64,000 nt of DNA from Pectobacterium aroidearum (GCF_041228105.1 NZ_CP166097.1:4030001-4094000); one strand, 5' to 3'; positions 34,850 through 43,562 are shown, counted from the first letter of the stretch. Made by a program: numbers and translations. Notes: generated by a model not told the origin, from the letters alone.

Positions 34850-35974
34850 TTACAGTGGACTGATAAGAACTCGATCAATCGAATTGACTGAGATAGCTCC
34901 GGGTGGCGGAAGTCTCTTCCCATTTTTCGCTGCTATAGCCTGAAATCGAAGTAATTCCACAGAGGCAATTTTCAGAGCATCATCATGCGTTGAAGCCGTC
35001 ACAGACAGGTTATCAAGATCGGAGAATTTCAGCGTAACCGTTGTATCATCGATATCAATATCCGCTGGGTAAGGAACAAAGATGGAGGCTAGTTTTTTAG
35101 CCTGTTTCTTATGTGCATCCAGTTTGCTCACGAGGTGTGTTGCACGAAGGTGGGTATAGCGTTTCAACATATTCATTGATTTATGACCTGATATCGCAGC
35201 CACTTCCATAACATTTAACGTTCCCAGTTCAAAGAATCGGCTGATTGCCTCATGTCTGAGATCGTGAAAATGTAGATCGTCGATAGCCAGAGCCTTCAAA
35301 GCCACACGCCATGCGCTTTTAAACCCACTCGACGTGTAACTAAAAATATAGCCATTCTCATGATGTGGCCGTTCACTCAGGCCACACAGAATTTGCCGTG
35401 CTTTTGATGACAATGGAACATCTCGTGATGTACCATTTTTCGTCAAAGGCAAATGGGCAACGCCGAGGCGAAGATCGGTATATTCCCATCTCAACGACAA
35501 AATTTCGCCTTGCCGCATTCCCGTCTCCAACGCGATCTGAAAAATAGCCAATAATTCAGGATTTTTATCTTTGAAGTATCTGGTTAGCTGCCGTTCTTCC
35601 TGAGTCGTTAGCCTCCGGGTACGGCCTGACGATACGGTAGGTTTGCGAACATTTTCAACGGGGTTTATAGAGCATGTGCCCCACTCAACTTTTGCCAGAT
35701 TATAAAGCGCCGATAACAATGCTAATTCCAGTCGCACAGTATTCGCACTTATCGGCTTTTGCGTTCTTGCGTTAAATTCCGATAATCTATTATCTCTATA
35801 TTCTGCGATGTCTATTGATGATATTTCATCCATATTTCTGTTAGCCAAACGCGAACGCTTGATAACGTTGATTCGATAGAACTCCTGCAATTGTCCTCGT
35901 TTATGTCGTGAAACCGTGGAAAAATACTTATCCAATGCTTTACTTAACAGTATCTTTTTTATGCGTTTTTTCAC
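34850..35974 (-). CDS. Tyrosine recombinase with HicB-like C-terminal domain
   Basis: 374 residues. A core-binding domain (about 8-100) is followed by a catalytic domain with Arg154 (TGMRQGEIL), His237/Arg240 (FHDLRHEA), His264 (SGHKSM) and nucleophile Tyr273 (KRYTHL), all intact. Residues about 300-360 ([19 protein letters not shown] ... [14 protein letters not shown] ... [10 protein letters not shown]) read like a HicB antitoxin fold. Start is GTG at 35972-35974 with AAGGGA upstream. Unrelated to the P4-type integrase at the other end; it may be a leftover of another element or act inside the island. Confidence 0.85.
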   Translation of the reverse strand: MKKRIKKILLSKALDKYFSTVSRHKRGQLQEFYRINVIKRSRLANRNMDEISSIDIAEYRDNRLSEFNARTQKPISANTVRLELALLSALYNLAKVEWGTCSINPVENVRKPTVSSGRTRRLTTQEERQLTRYFKDKNPELLAIFQIALETGMRQGEILSLRWEYTDLRLGVAHLPLTKNGTSRDVPLSSKARQILCGLSERPHHENGYIFSYTSSGFKSAWRVALKALAIDDLHFHDLRHEAISRFFELGTLNVMEVAAISGHKSMNMLKRYTHLRATHLVSKLDAHKKQAKKLASIFVPYPADIDIDDTTVTLKFSDLDNLSVTASTHDDALKIASVELLRFQAIAAKNGKRLPPPGAISVNSIDRVLISPL

Positions 35975-36093
35975 TATTATTCCCTTCCCTATTGGTCAAA
36001 GGGAAAGACAATACAACAAATTGGATTCCGTATTCAGACCTCTAGTTGACATAGGTCTTAACAATCAAGCGTGAGATGACTTAGGAGAGGGAA

Positions 36094-36318
36094 TCATTCC
36101 TCCTGTTCCCACGGTGCAGGTGTTTGCATGGTTTTGCAAAGCGCGGCATTTGGTGCAGGAGGCTGATCCAAACGAGCAAGGAATTCCTGATAAGCCTCTG
36201 AACCTGTCATGATAATCGGCTGCTCGATCAACGTCTCCTCAGTAACAGCTTGTTCATCGGGCTCGGTACGTAAATTTAATGCCACGCGTTTAGCAGAAAC
36301 GTCTTTTTCTACTGACAT
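36094..36318 (-). pseudogene. Internally deleted TacA-type (DUF1778) antitoxin, orphan
   Basis: 74 residues, good Shine-Dalgarno GGAGG. The N-terminal RVALNLRTEPDEQ matches the first strand of a TacA ribbon-helix-helix domain. The C-terminal SEAYQEFLARLDQPPAPN and PAPWE match the toxin-neutralising tail. The ~35 residues that normally form the two helices are missing, replaced by a short AVTEETLIEQPIIM stretch. No GNAT (TacT) toxin follows; the 90 bases after it are non-coding. Probably a decayed antitoxin; a solo anti-toxin tail is a second possibility. Confidence 0.6.
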
Positions 36319-36560
36319 AATGTTATCCTCCGCCCGTCCCTATTATGGAGAGTAATTATATAGTTCGCATAGAGCTTACCTCATTACGATTTACAAGTGA
36401 CATTGGGAATCGAACCGAAGGAACGAACTGGACGTTTTTTTTGCGCCTGGCCCCCATCATTCTGATCTACCTATAAAAACACGGGTCATGCTTAGGGTCT
36501 TGACAACTAGGGTGATTAAAATTTATGCTATATTTCAACTTAATAGAAAGCTGAATGATC
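36319..36560. other. Non-coding right end of the island
   Basis: AT-rich stretch of 240 bases between the antitoxin remnant and attR, probably containing integrase arm-binding sites; no gene seen. Confidence 0.4.
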
Positions 36561-36577
36561 CCGAGTCCGGGCACCAC
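36561..36577 (+). repeat. attR: island right boundary
   Basis: CCGAGTCCGGGCACCAC, identical to the tRNA-Phe 3' end at 20239-20255. The base preceding it differs (TCCCGAG versus TTCCGAG), which marks the limit of identity. Confidence 0.92.
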
Positions 36578-36586
36578 TAATTCTTA

Positions 36587-36611
36587 ACCCTCGCCTTTGG
36601 CGGGGGTTTTT
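36587..36611 (+). terminator. Displaced native terminator of tRNA-Phe
   Basis: ACCCTCGCC/GGCGGGGGT with a TTT loop (one T-G pair), followed by TTTTT, ten bases after attR. It is the kind of terminator that normally follows a tRNA gene; island insertion has carried it 16.3 kb from the tRNA. Confidence 0.8.
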
Positions 36612-36623
36612 CGTTTCTGGCGT

Positions 36624-36839
36624 GTGAACTCTTCATCGACCAGTTTCTTTAGCGAGCTGCTGAACCACTATAAAACACTACCGGCTATTGAGCAGGCGCA
36701 ATATCCCGAGAACGATGAAGCGAAATTACAGAAATGGATTGATCTCGATTACAACTACTTTACCAATACCGTAGAAGGTAAAGGCTCGCCGGACGATATT
36801 CTCTCGCTGCAAGAAAGCCTGAATATATTGCAACAATAG
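36624..36839 (+). pseudogene. Remnant reading frame beyond attR (unrecognised)
   Basis: A frame ending LLNHYKTLPAIEQAQYPEND ... IDLDYNYFTNTVEGKG ... SLQESLNILQQ looks protein-like, with normal composition, but no ATG and no ribosome-binding site exist at its front, which runs into the tRNA terminator. Only a GTG at 36624 is available. Most likely the 3' remnant of a gene broken during earlier insertion at this hot spot. Family not recognised. Confidence 0.4.
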
Positions 36840-37014
36840 TCTGGACGGTTCGCTGTTGAAGTTTGGTTATGTGGAAAAATATGCCGTTGTTGATTAAACC
36901 AACGGCATTGCAGCTATATAGCTATAATATTAATAACATCGCAAAAAACATTCAGGTTTTGAACCCCGATAAAAAATGACGCCTCGTTACGATAATGGCA
37001 ATGATGAGATGCAA

Positions 37015-37494
37015 TTAACTCAGTAGCGTTATCCAGCCACTGGGGATATCAGTAAAAAACGTGGCTTCCTGTGTGGCCGTCCGTGTGCCAACAATAACGT
37101 ACTGACTAAGCGCCGGGTTAACGTTGGTTAAAATGTAGTACGGCTTGCGCCCGAACATATTCCCTTGATTTGGCTGCTGTGTGCCCACGCCTCCATCGAG
37201 GTTGAATTCAAAATACAGGGCATTCTGCGGTGCAGTGATTTGATACTTATATTTCCCGTAGGATGCGCCATCCAGGACACAAGAGGTGGAAACAGAATCA
37301 CCTTTTGAGCTACTGATAATATAGGCGCCAATATCCGCAAGGCTTTTGAAATTGTTATCTTTAATAATTTTCTGAATATGCGCTATTGCCTGGAGTGGTG
37401 TTCTCCCTCGGCACGACTCTATTTGTGGCTGGAACCCGGTTTTCTGAATGTCCCCAATAGCCCGATTATCCCCACGATAATAAATAGATGGCAT
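37015..37494 (-). CDS. Small ADP-ribosyltransferase-like protein
   Basis: 159 residues, GGGGG upstream of the ATG, no signal peptide. YYRGDN with Arg7 near the N-terminus, SVSTS at 67-71 (the Ser-Thr-Ser strand), and Glu143 in TQEATFF near the C-terminus give the R-S-E layout of cholera-toxin-class mono-ADP-ribosyltransferases; GFQP after the first motif and the ALYFEFNLD strand also fit. The residue two before Glu143 is Thr, not the usual Glu or Gln. Candidate host-directed or antibacterial toxin; no immunity gene is obvious. Directly outside the island. Confidence 0.6.
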   Translation of the reverse strand: MPSIYYRGDNRAIGDIQKTGFQPQIESCRGRTPLQAIAHIQKIIKDNNFKSLADIGAYIISSSKGDSVSTSCVLDGASYGKYKYQITAPQNALYFEFNLDGGVGTQQPNQGNMFGRKPYYILTNVNPALSQYVIVGTRTATQEATFFTDIPSGWITLLS

Positions 37495-37668
37495 ATCTTT
37501 ACCCCCTCATTAAAATGATATTCATCAGACATACATTATTGCTATGAACATTTTTAAAAATAACAGCAGAGATAAAAAAAGAAATTCGTCTTTTGGCGTA
37601 GGTTATTTATCGTGATGGGTTATTGTTGGCGAGGGAAGAGTCTGAATTATTCGTGATGATTTAAACGG

Positions 37669-37701
37669 CAAAAGCATAACGACACCATCAGCCGTTATGC
37701 T
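37669..37701 (-). terminator. Terminator after the AraC gene
   Basis: Perfect 9-bp stem AGCATAACG/CGTTATGCT (37673-37701), followed on the minus strand by a TTTT run. It lies 135 bases beyond the AraC stop; nothing else was noted in 37495-37837. Confidence 0.65.
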
Positions 37702-37837
37702 CTTCATTCTGTATTATGTCGGAAGATTTCTAAAAGTGAATGGACCGTTTTAAAGGGATACTTACAATACCCACCAGCAAAAACGATCGCTACGATGGCA
37801 CGTTCGCTTCCAATACGATCTCTAACTCTGTTCCCCA

Positions 37838-38794
37838 TCAAACCTCTTCAGAAGCCAAGCTGGTTTCCCGCAGCGTTCCCGGTGCGTGGCCTACGATACG
37901 TTTAAATGCCCGGCTGAACGCCGCCAGCGATCCGTAACCCAGACGTAGCGCCACCGTTTCAATCGGCTGATGTTCATGACGGATGTACTGGACAGCTAAG
38001 CGCATGCGCAGCTCGCTGAGATATTTTACGGGCGTGGTGCCAGTTGCGGAGAGAAAGCGCTCGGCGAAAACGGAACGGGAGGTGCCCGCCTCTTTTGCCA
38101 GTTCCGCGACGCTCCAGTTGACGCCCGGATTCTGATGCATCGCGTAAATCGCCCGGCTTAGCCTCGGGTCACGCAGTACTTGCACCCAACCTGTTGCCTT
38201 ACCGCAGCCTGCTTCAACCCACCCGCGCACGATGAGCGCCGCGACAACATCGGCTAGCCGCGCCAGAATGCCGGCAAAGCCCACCTGACGTGTCATCGAC
38301 TCACGCTCCATCGCGACAAGAAGCGGATGGATTTCCGGCCAGGTAGACATCAATCGACTCACCATCATGACTTCCGGCATCGCTTTGATCAGCGGCTGCA
38401 TTCCGCCCAGTTCAAAGTCCATACATCCGCTGAAGATGACCGTGTTCTCGGTATCTGGGCAGGGCTTGCAGTCTATCGCACAGACCGAATTACAGATCGC
38501 TTCGCTGGGAAATGCAGACACTGGCGTGACGTCAGCCTTTTCGTCAGAGAGCAGCGCGTGCGAATTCCCGTTGGGGATAAACAGCGCATCCCCACTTTTT
38601 AGCGCAAACGTCGTGCCACTCTCCATGCGCAGCAGCGCCGTCCCCTGACTGACAAAATGAAACTGCGCCTTGCCGGGCACGTAGTGGAACGCCACACCAA
38701 AGGGAGCATGGGTTTCAATTCGGCGATATGTCACCCCGGAAAGACGCATCCCGCGCAGAAGTTCGCTGATCAAATCGGGTGACTGAACGGTCAT
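37838..38794 (-). CDS. AraC-family regulator with cupin sensor domain
   Basis: 318 residues. N-terminal cupin domain (AraC_binding/Cupin_6, about 20-190: FHYVPGKAQFHFVSQG, SGDALFIPNGNSHAL). C-terminal AraC DNA-binding domain about 220-310 (WSVAELAKEAGTSRSVFAERF; PIETVALRLGYGSLAAFSRAF). It stands divergent from the MFS exporter gene with 115 bases between; such cupin-AraC/MFS pairs are common and the regulator probably controls the exporter. Ligand unknown. Confidence 0.88.
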   Translation of the reverse strand: MTVQSPDLISELLRGMRLSGVTYRRIETHAPFGVAFHYVPGKAQFHFVSQGTALLRMESGTTFALKSGDALFIPNGNSHALLSDEKADVTPVSAFPSEAICNSVCAIDCKPCPDTENTVIFSGCMDFELGGMQPLIKAMPEVMMVSRLMSTWPEIHPLLVAMERESMTRQVGFAGILARLADVVAALIVRGWVEAGCGKATGWVQVLRDPRLSRAIYAMHQNPGVNWSVAELAKEAGTSRSVFAERFLSATGTTPVKYLSELRMRLAVQYIRHEHQPIETVALRLGYGSLAAFSRAFKRIVGHAPGTLRETSLASEEV

Positions 38795-38909
38795 GGCAAC
38801 AACTCCGGACGAATAATCAATAAGTGAAGAGTATATGTCATAGATCGTCCATGTGGAACGCTCTATGCTTCGTGACGGTTGTCACATTTTTCTAACGAGA
38901 GAGCAACAG

Positions 38910-40097
38910 ATGAATTCATGTATAGCGGCAAGTGAGGCCATAGCGCCCGCAAAACCCGCCTGGCGAGCCGTTTATTCACTGGGACTGGGGGTATTTGGCC
39001 TGATTACGGCTGAGTTTCTACCAGCCAGTTTATTAACGCCGATGGCGACCAGTTTAGGCGTCACGGAGGGAATGGCAGGCCAGGCGGTGACCGCGACGGC
39101 GCTGGTCGCGCTGGTGACCGGATTGCTCATCACACCGGCGACCAAAAGTATCGACCGCCGCTGGGTGTTGATGTTTTTCTCGGTGTTGCAAATCATCTCC
39201 AGCCTGCTGGTGGCGTTTGCTCCCAATCTGCATGTGCTGCTATTCGGGCGCTTACTGCTGGGGATTGCCATTGGCGGGTTCTGGGCTATGTCTACCGCCA
39301 CGGCGATGCGTCTTGTGCCTAAGGATAAAGTGCCTAAAGCACTCGCGGTGATCTTCTCCAGCGTCTCGATTGCTACCGTCGTTGCCGCGCCGCTTGGCAG
39401 CTATTTGGGGAGTTTGATTGGCTGGCGAAACGTCTTTATTCTCTGCATTCTGCCGAGCGTTGTGGCGCTGTTTTGGCAATTGTGGGTGTTGCCATCGATG
39501 AAGCCGGAAAGCAGCGGTAGCCTGGGAACACTGCTTCGCGTGCTGCGCCGTCCGGGCATGATCGGCGGACTGCTGGCAACCGTGCTGATCTTCAGCGGAC
39601 ATTTCGCCTTCTTCACCTACCTGCGACCGTTTCTGGAAACCGTTGGGCAGGCGAGTGTCGAAAGCATTTCCCTGATTTTACTCGGCTTTGGCCTCGCCAA
39701 TTTTGTCGGAACCTCGATTGCTGGGTATCTGCTGGCGCGAAACTTACGCCTGACGCTGGCGCTGGTGCCCTTTGTGATGGGCGTTCTGGCGCTGACCATG
39801 GTGGCCTTTGGACATCTGGCGATGCTGGACGGCCTGCTGGTAGCAATGTGGGGATTTGCGTTTGGTCTGGTTCCCGTGGGCTGGTCAACCTGGCTTGCAA
39901 CCACCGTGCCGGACGAAGCCGAAAGCGCGGGTGGCTTACTGGTGGCATCAATCCAGTTTGCCATCGGGGCGGGTGCCGCAGGCGGCGGGATGATATTTGA
40001 CCTCAACGGAGCAAGCGGTGTATTTGCGGGCAGCGGAATATTACTGGTATCGGCAATGGTGATTGTGTTTGCGGGCGTACGGGTTCGCACACAATAA
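38910..40097 (+). CDS. MFS efflux transporter, NepI-like
   Basis: 395-residue inner-membrane proton antiporter with about 12 transmembrane helices. EFLPASLLTPMA in helix 1, RRWVLMF after helix 2, GRLLLGIAIGGFWAMS in helix 4 and LVPVGWSTW in helix 10 all resemble E. coli NepI (purine ribonucleoside efflux) and YdhP relatives. ATG at 38910 follows GAGAGAG. Substrate is inferred only at family level. Divergent cupin-AraC gene is the probable regulator. Confidence 0.85.
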   Translation: MNSCIAASEAIAPAKPAWRAVYSLGLGVFGLITAEFLPASLLTPMATSLGVTEGMAGQAVTATALVALVTGLLITPATKSIDRRWVLMFFSVLQIISSLLVAFAPNLHVLLFGRLLLGIAIGGFWAMSTATAMRLVPKDKVPKALAVIFSSVSIATVVAAPLGSYLGSLIGWRNVFILCILPSVVALFWQLWVLPSMKPESSGSLGTLLRVLRRPGMIGGLLATVLIFSGHFAFFTYLRPFLETVGQASVESISLILLGFGLANFVGTSIAGYLLARNLRLTLALVPFVMGVLALTMVAFGHLAMLDGLLVAMWGFAFGLVPVGWSTWLATTVPDEAESAGGLLVASIQFAIGAGAAGGGMIFDLNGASGVFAGSGILLVSAMVIVFAGVRVRTQ

Positions 40098-40103
40098 AAC
40101 GCT

Positions 40104-40131
40104 ATGCCACACCCAAGCACGGGTGTGGCAT
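40104..40131. terminator. Bidirectional terminator
   Basis: Perfect 11-bp stem ATGCCACACCC/GGGTGTGGCAT with a 6-base loop, seven bases after the MFS stop, facing the convergent MarR gene. Confidence 0.85.
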
Positions 40132-40225
40132 TTGTCACTTACCATTCTTCTAAACTATTAGCGCCATCCGATCGGCCAGACGATTCGAGAATTCCCTATA
40201 GGAAATCGAACGTCTCCTCACCCGG

Positions 40226-40648
40226 CTATAAATCTTCCAATAGATTTTTGGAAAGCTGTCGCAGCATATTCAGATCTTCATCGTTCATCCGCATGGAACA
40301 ACGCATCTGATTCGGAAGATCGACAATCCGTTCTTTCAGCGCAAGCGCCTTGTCAGTCAGCACCACTTTCTTCATGCGCTCATCACCCGCAACCGCAACC
40401 CGGTTTAAAAACTCCTTGGCTTCCAGCTTCTGGACAAGCGGTGTCAGCGTGCCTGAATCAAACAGCGTTTTCTCACTCAGTTCTTTGAGCAGGATATTGT
40501 CCTGATCGTACAGAGACAGAAGGACGACAAACTGCGGGTAGGTCAGATCGAATTCTTTCAGCAACGGTCGATACTGACGAATCAGTGCATTGGCGACCGA
40601 ATACAAAGAGAAGCACAGCAATTCACCCAATGTACTGTTTTCTTTCAT
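40226..40648 (-). CDS. MarR-family redox regulator, OhrR-like
   Basis: 140 residues. The N-terminus LGELLCFSLYSVANALIRQY has Cys12 and the Tyr positions typical of OhrR, where the Cys is oxidised by organic peroxides. Winged helix at about 45-100 (LLKELSEKTLFDSGTLTPLV, then RMKKVVLTDKA). ATG at 40646-40648 with GGAG upstream. Divergent from a secreted esterase gene, with a MarR-type palindrome between; no ohr gene is nearby, so the esterase is the likely target. Confidence 0.85.
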   Translation of the reverse strand: MKENSTLGELLCFSLYSVANALIRQYRPLLKEFDLTYPQFVVLLSLYDQDNILLKELSEKTLFDSGTLTPLVQKLEAKEFLNRVAVAGDERMKKVVLTDKALALKERIVDLPNQMRCSMRMNDEDLNMLRQLSKNLLEDL

Positions 40649-40709
40649 TTTAAATACTCCGTTACTCACAAGCTTAAAAAAAATTATAAATAACGTTTGA
40701 CTGAAAGTA

Positions 40710-40723
40710 ACTTGCACGCAAGT
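40710..40723. promoter_or_regulatory. MarR/OhrR operator candidate
   Basis: ACTTGCACGCAAGT, 6-bp arms around a 2-base centre, imperfectly extended to GTAACTTGC/GCAAGTATTAC. It lies in the divergent promoter region between the OhrR-like gene and the esterase. Confidence 0.65.
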
Positions 40724-40808
40724 ATTACATGCACTATTTAATCGCTCGATTACAAAAAGCAACCTGATTGAACCTATCAACCGCACGATTTTAAAAAGGG
40801 CCAACATC

Positions 40809-41828
40809 ATGAAAACCGTCTCCACCATCCTGACTTCTGCCGTATTCGCTTCTATGACATCCGTCGCGGCTGCTCAGCCGATCAATGCCCCTACGCCGAC
40901 CGCTGGCGTAAAGGCATTTCTTGATGTCCTGAATTCCGGTAAAGGTAAACCGATAGAACAAATGACTCCGCAGGAAGCGCGTCAGGTTCTGATCGGTGCC
41001 CAACAGGGCGTGAAACTGCAAGCCGCACAGGTATCTGAAAAAACCATCCAGGTGAACGGTCAGGCTATTAAGCTGCAAATCGTGAAACCGGAAAATACAT
41101 CCGGCACGTTGCCCGTGTTCATGTTTTTCCATGGCGGCGGTTGGGTGTTGGGTGATTTCCCGACCCATGAGCGCTTAATCCGCGATCTGGTCAGGGCATC
41201 CGGTGCCGCAGCGGTGTACGTGGATTACACCCCGTCCCCTGAAGCACGCTTCCCTGTAGCCATCAATCAGGCTTATGAGGCAACGCAGTGGGTGGCCGAG
41301 CACGGTCAGGAAATTGGTGTGGACGGTAGTCGTCTGGCGCTGGTCGGCAACAGCGTCGGTGGCAATATGGTCGCGTCTGTTGCTCTACAGGCTAAGCAGT
41401 TTGGCGGACCGAAAATTCGTTATAACGTCATGCTGTGGCCAGTAACGGATGCGAACTTCGATAATGCATCCTATAACCAGTACGAAAAGGGCTATTTCCT
41501 GACGAAAAATATGATGAAGTGGTTCTGGGATAACTACACGACCCGTGCGGCAGACCGTAACAACATTCTAGCCTCCCCACTGCGTGCCAGTACTGAACAG
41601 TTAAAAGGCTTTCCGCAAACATTGATTCAGACGGCAGAACTGGACGTACTGCGCGATGAAGGCGAAGCGTTCGGACGTAAGCTGGATGCGGCCGGTGTAC
41701 CCGTAACCGTGACTCGCTATAACGGCATGATCCATGACTACGGCCTGCTGAATCCACTGAGCGAGGAGCCGACCGTCATCACCGCGCTGGAGCAGGCAGG
41801 TGCAGAGTTGCAGAAACACCTGAAATAA
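40809..41828 (+). CDS. Secreted alpha/beta hydrolase (HSL-family esterase)
   Basis: 339 residues with a signal peptide (MKTVSTILTSAVFASMTSVA, Ala-rich cleavage region before QPINAP). Hormone-sensitive-lipase family: oxyanion motif HGGGW at 108-112, nucleophile elbow GNSVGG with Ser182, Asp in ELDVLRDEG and His in MIHDYG near the end. Expected to hydrolyse small esters in the periplasm or outside. Divergent OhrR-like gene suggests induction by oxidants or phenolics, which would fit a plant host. Confidence 0.88.
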   Translation: MKTVSTILTSAVFASMTSVAAAQPINAPTPTAGVKAFLDVLNSGKGKPIEQMTPQEARQVLIGAQQGVKLQAAQVSEKTIQVNGQAIKLQIVKPENTSGTLPVFMFFHGGGWVLGDFPTHERLIRDLVRASGAAAVYVDYTPSPEARFPVAINQAYEATQWVAEHGQEIGVDGSRLALVGNSVGGNMVASVALQAKQFGGPKIRYNVMLWPVTDANFDNASYNQYEKGYFLTKNMMKWFWDNYTTRAADRNNILASPLRASTEQLKGFPQTLIQTAELDVLRDEGEAFGRKLDAAGVPVTVTRYNGMIHDYGLLNPLSEEPTVITALEQAGAELQKHLK

Positions 41829-41858
41829 CGGCTTGATATATCAACGGTTCCAAATGAT

Positions 41859-41889
41859 AAAAGCCCTGACTATATTAGCCAGGGCTTTT
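41859..41889 (+). terminator. Intrinsic terminator after the esterase
   Basis: AAAAGCCCTG/CAGGGCTTTT, 10-bp stem with 11-base loop, ending in TTTT. Confidence 0.88.
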
Positions 41890-42524
41890 AAGGTACTGCA
41901 GATTTAAGATTTAACATTCATTGGCTTAATAACATTTTACTACTATTGGTACTGCTTCAAATGTACACGTTTATAACAGATAATATTGGGTACTAAAATG
42001 AGCTAAACCTCCCTATATTTACTGATTTAAACAGTCTGCCAACCTTATCGCCATTCAAAGATATGGCAGGTTAACAAGTACATCCCCATCGCGATATAGA
42101 CTCTTTGATGCGTGGCCTTACTCCCGTTGCGATATCTTTCACTCACTAAACCAACACCTAATCGCAACCAATAAAAACAAAATCATGGCCTTACATCATC
42201 GCGCTTTCACCCCATTTTTGCGATTGTCGGTACTGACTACGTGGCTTTAAAGCATCATCGAGTGAGAGTATGAATTTTTCTCAACATCGACTCCCCATAC
42301 AAAAATATTTCGTGACCTGTATCGCAAAATACCTATTAAAGAACATATTCGATGTCTTTAATATCACAGCAGGCTGAAACTTTATTGCTGTAATTCCAAT
42401 CTACGGATTTTAAAAACGGTGTCAATACTGTTTTTAATAACATGATTTTAATAACATGGCTTTAATAACAGTAGTCATTAGAAAACGATGAGAAAAACAT
42501 AGAAAAATAGAGCACTTGCAATAT
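41890..42524. other. Long AT-rich non-coding gap
   Basis: 635 bases without a credible gene between the esterase and the O-methyltransferase stop. Composition is AT-rich. The only clear structure is the small tandem repeat at 42432-42473. Confidence 0.5.
42432..42473. repeat. 14-bp tandem repeat, three units
   Basis: TTTTAATAACATGA, TTTTAATAACATGG, CTTTAATAACAGTA in direct succession. Copy number may vary between strains. Confidence 0.75.
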
Positions 42525-43562
42525 TCACCTCTGCGACACCGCGTTTAATTTAATCTCAACGACCGTATGGCCAGTGGTTATTTTCTTTGTACCAACGATG
42601 ATTAATCCACTTAACGTCAGAATATCTTCCATATCTTTCAACGTTCTGTATCGCGTGCCATCCTGGCAGATGACAGATTGAAAAAGCGCATTCATCAATA
42701 ACCTTGGTGAGGTTTCCTCATGCTCTAGCAAAGGTTCGATAATTAATAGCGTTGAGTGCCCAATTGATTGCGCGATGGATTTTAATATTTTCAGGCAGAA
42801 TTCGTCGTTCCAGTTATGCAATATGTTTTTAAGCAGATAGATATTATAACCAGAAGGAATAGCCTCAAAGAAACTGCCGGGAGTGAAAACCATTCTTTCT
42901 TTCAATTCCGGAGAGTACTGTGCGACACGTTTTTCACTTCTGGTACAGACACCGGTCATGTCGAAAAGACAACCCGTTAAATGATGATACTGCTTTATAA
43001 GCTCAGTCAGAATAACGCCGCTACCGCCGCCAATATCAACAACGCTGTCAGCCGTTTTAAAAAGCGACGCATATTCTTTAGCCAGTACATATCCAACCGG
43101 GCGCGATAAATCCCGCATAGCGAGATCGTAAATGTCTGCTCGCGATGCAGAGTTTGCCAAGTGCTCATATAATGTCAGCCCAAAGACCTGCTTAAAGCCC
43201 GATTCCCCCGTACGACTCGTATGCAATAACCCATCAAACCCCTGATAGTATTCATTGCCGAACAGCATACAGAAATGCTTCATTGAGCTGATATTATCCG
43301 ACATCAGCAGCGCAGAACGTGCATTATTTTTAATAACACTTTCATCTTTCACGTCAAAAAAGCCAAAGACCTCAAGCACCTTGATAATATCAAAAATGTT
43401 CTTTTCACTCGCCTGACATTCCTTTGCTAATTCAGCGATGGTTGTCCCCTGCTCCCCTATTTTATCTGCTATCCCTATTTCCGCTGCAACGCATAATGCT
43501 TTTGCGGCCAAAGGCATCATCATGATTTCTGAAATACTTTTAATATGCTCAGCGGAATTCAT
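42525..43562 (-). CDS. SAM-dependent O-methyltransferase (acetylserotonin/plant-OMT type)
   Basis: 345 residues. N-terminal dimerisation winged helix (about 10-90), then a class I SAM domain with VVDIGGGSG, the acidic LFDMTGV strand end, and ILHNWNDE, where the His is the usual catalytic base of this family. The 42525 stop is followed by AT-rich DNA. ATG at 43560-43562 with GGGAG. The low-GC gene is unlike its neighbours and may be acquired. The substrate is probably a phenolic or a secondary metabolite; no biosynthetic partners lie nearby. Confidence 0.85.
   Translation of the reverse strand: MNSAEHIKSISEIMMMPLAAKALCVAAEIGIADKIGEQGTTIAELAKECQASEKNIFDIIKVLEVFGFFDVKDESVIKNNARSALLMSDNISSMKHFCMLFGNEYYQGFDGLLHTSRTGESGFKQVFGLTLYEHLANSASRADIYDLAMRDLSRPVGYVLAKEYASLFKTADSVVDIGGGSGVILTELIKQYHHLTGCLFDMTGVCTRSEKRVAQYSPELKERMVFTPGSFFEAIPSGYNIYLLKNILHNWNDEFCLKILKSIAQSIGHSTLLIIEPLLEHEETSPRLLMNALFQSVICQDGTRYRTLKDMEDILTLSGLIIVGTKKITTGHTVVEIKLNAVSQR

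Larger units (their letters stand above)
20239..36577. mobile_element. Genomic island integrated in tRNA-Phe (16.3 kb)
   Basis: Bounded by the 17-bp direct repeat CCGAGTCCGGGCACCAC (20239-20255 and 36561-36577), the 3' end of tRNA-Phe. An integrase of the P4 type lies just inside the left end. Cargo: small phage-type genes, a GC-rich structured segment, mobC-like gene, ccdAB, two type III R-M systems, a second recombinase and a broken antitoxin gene. The native tRNA terminator is found outside the right end. No conjugation genes, so mobilisation in trans or satellite-type transfer would be needed. Confidence 0.93.

Noticed and set aside
20239..36577. Insertion sequence or transposase genes in the island
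   Set aside because: No transposase-like product or IS-type ends were recognised; the island contains recombinases only.
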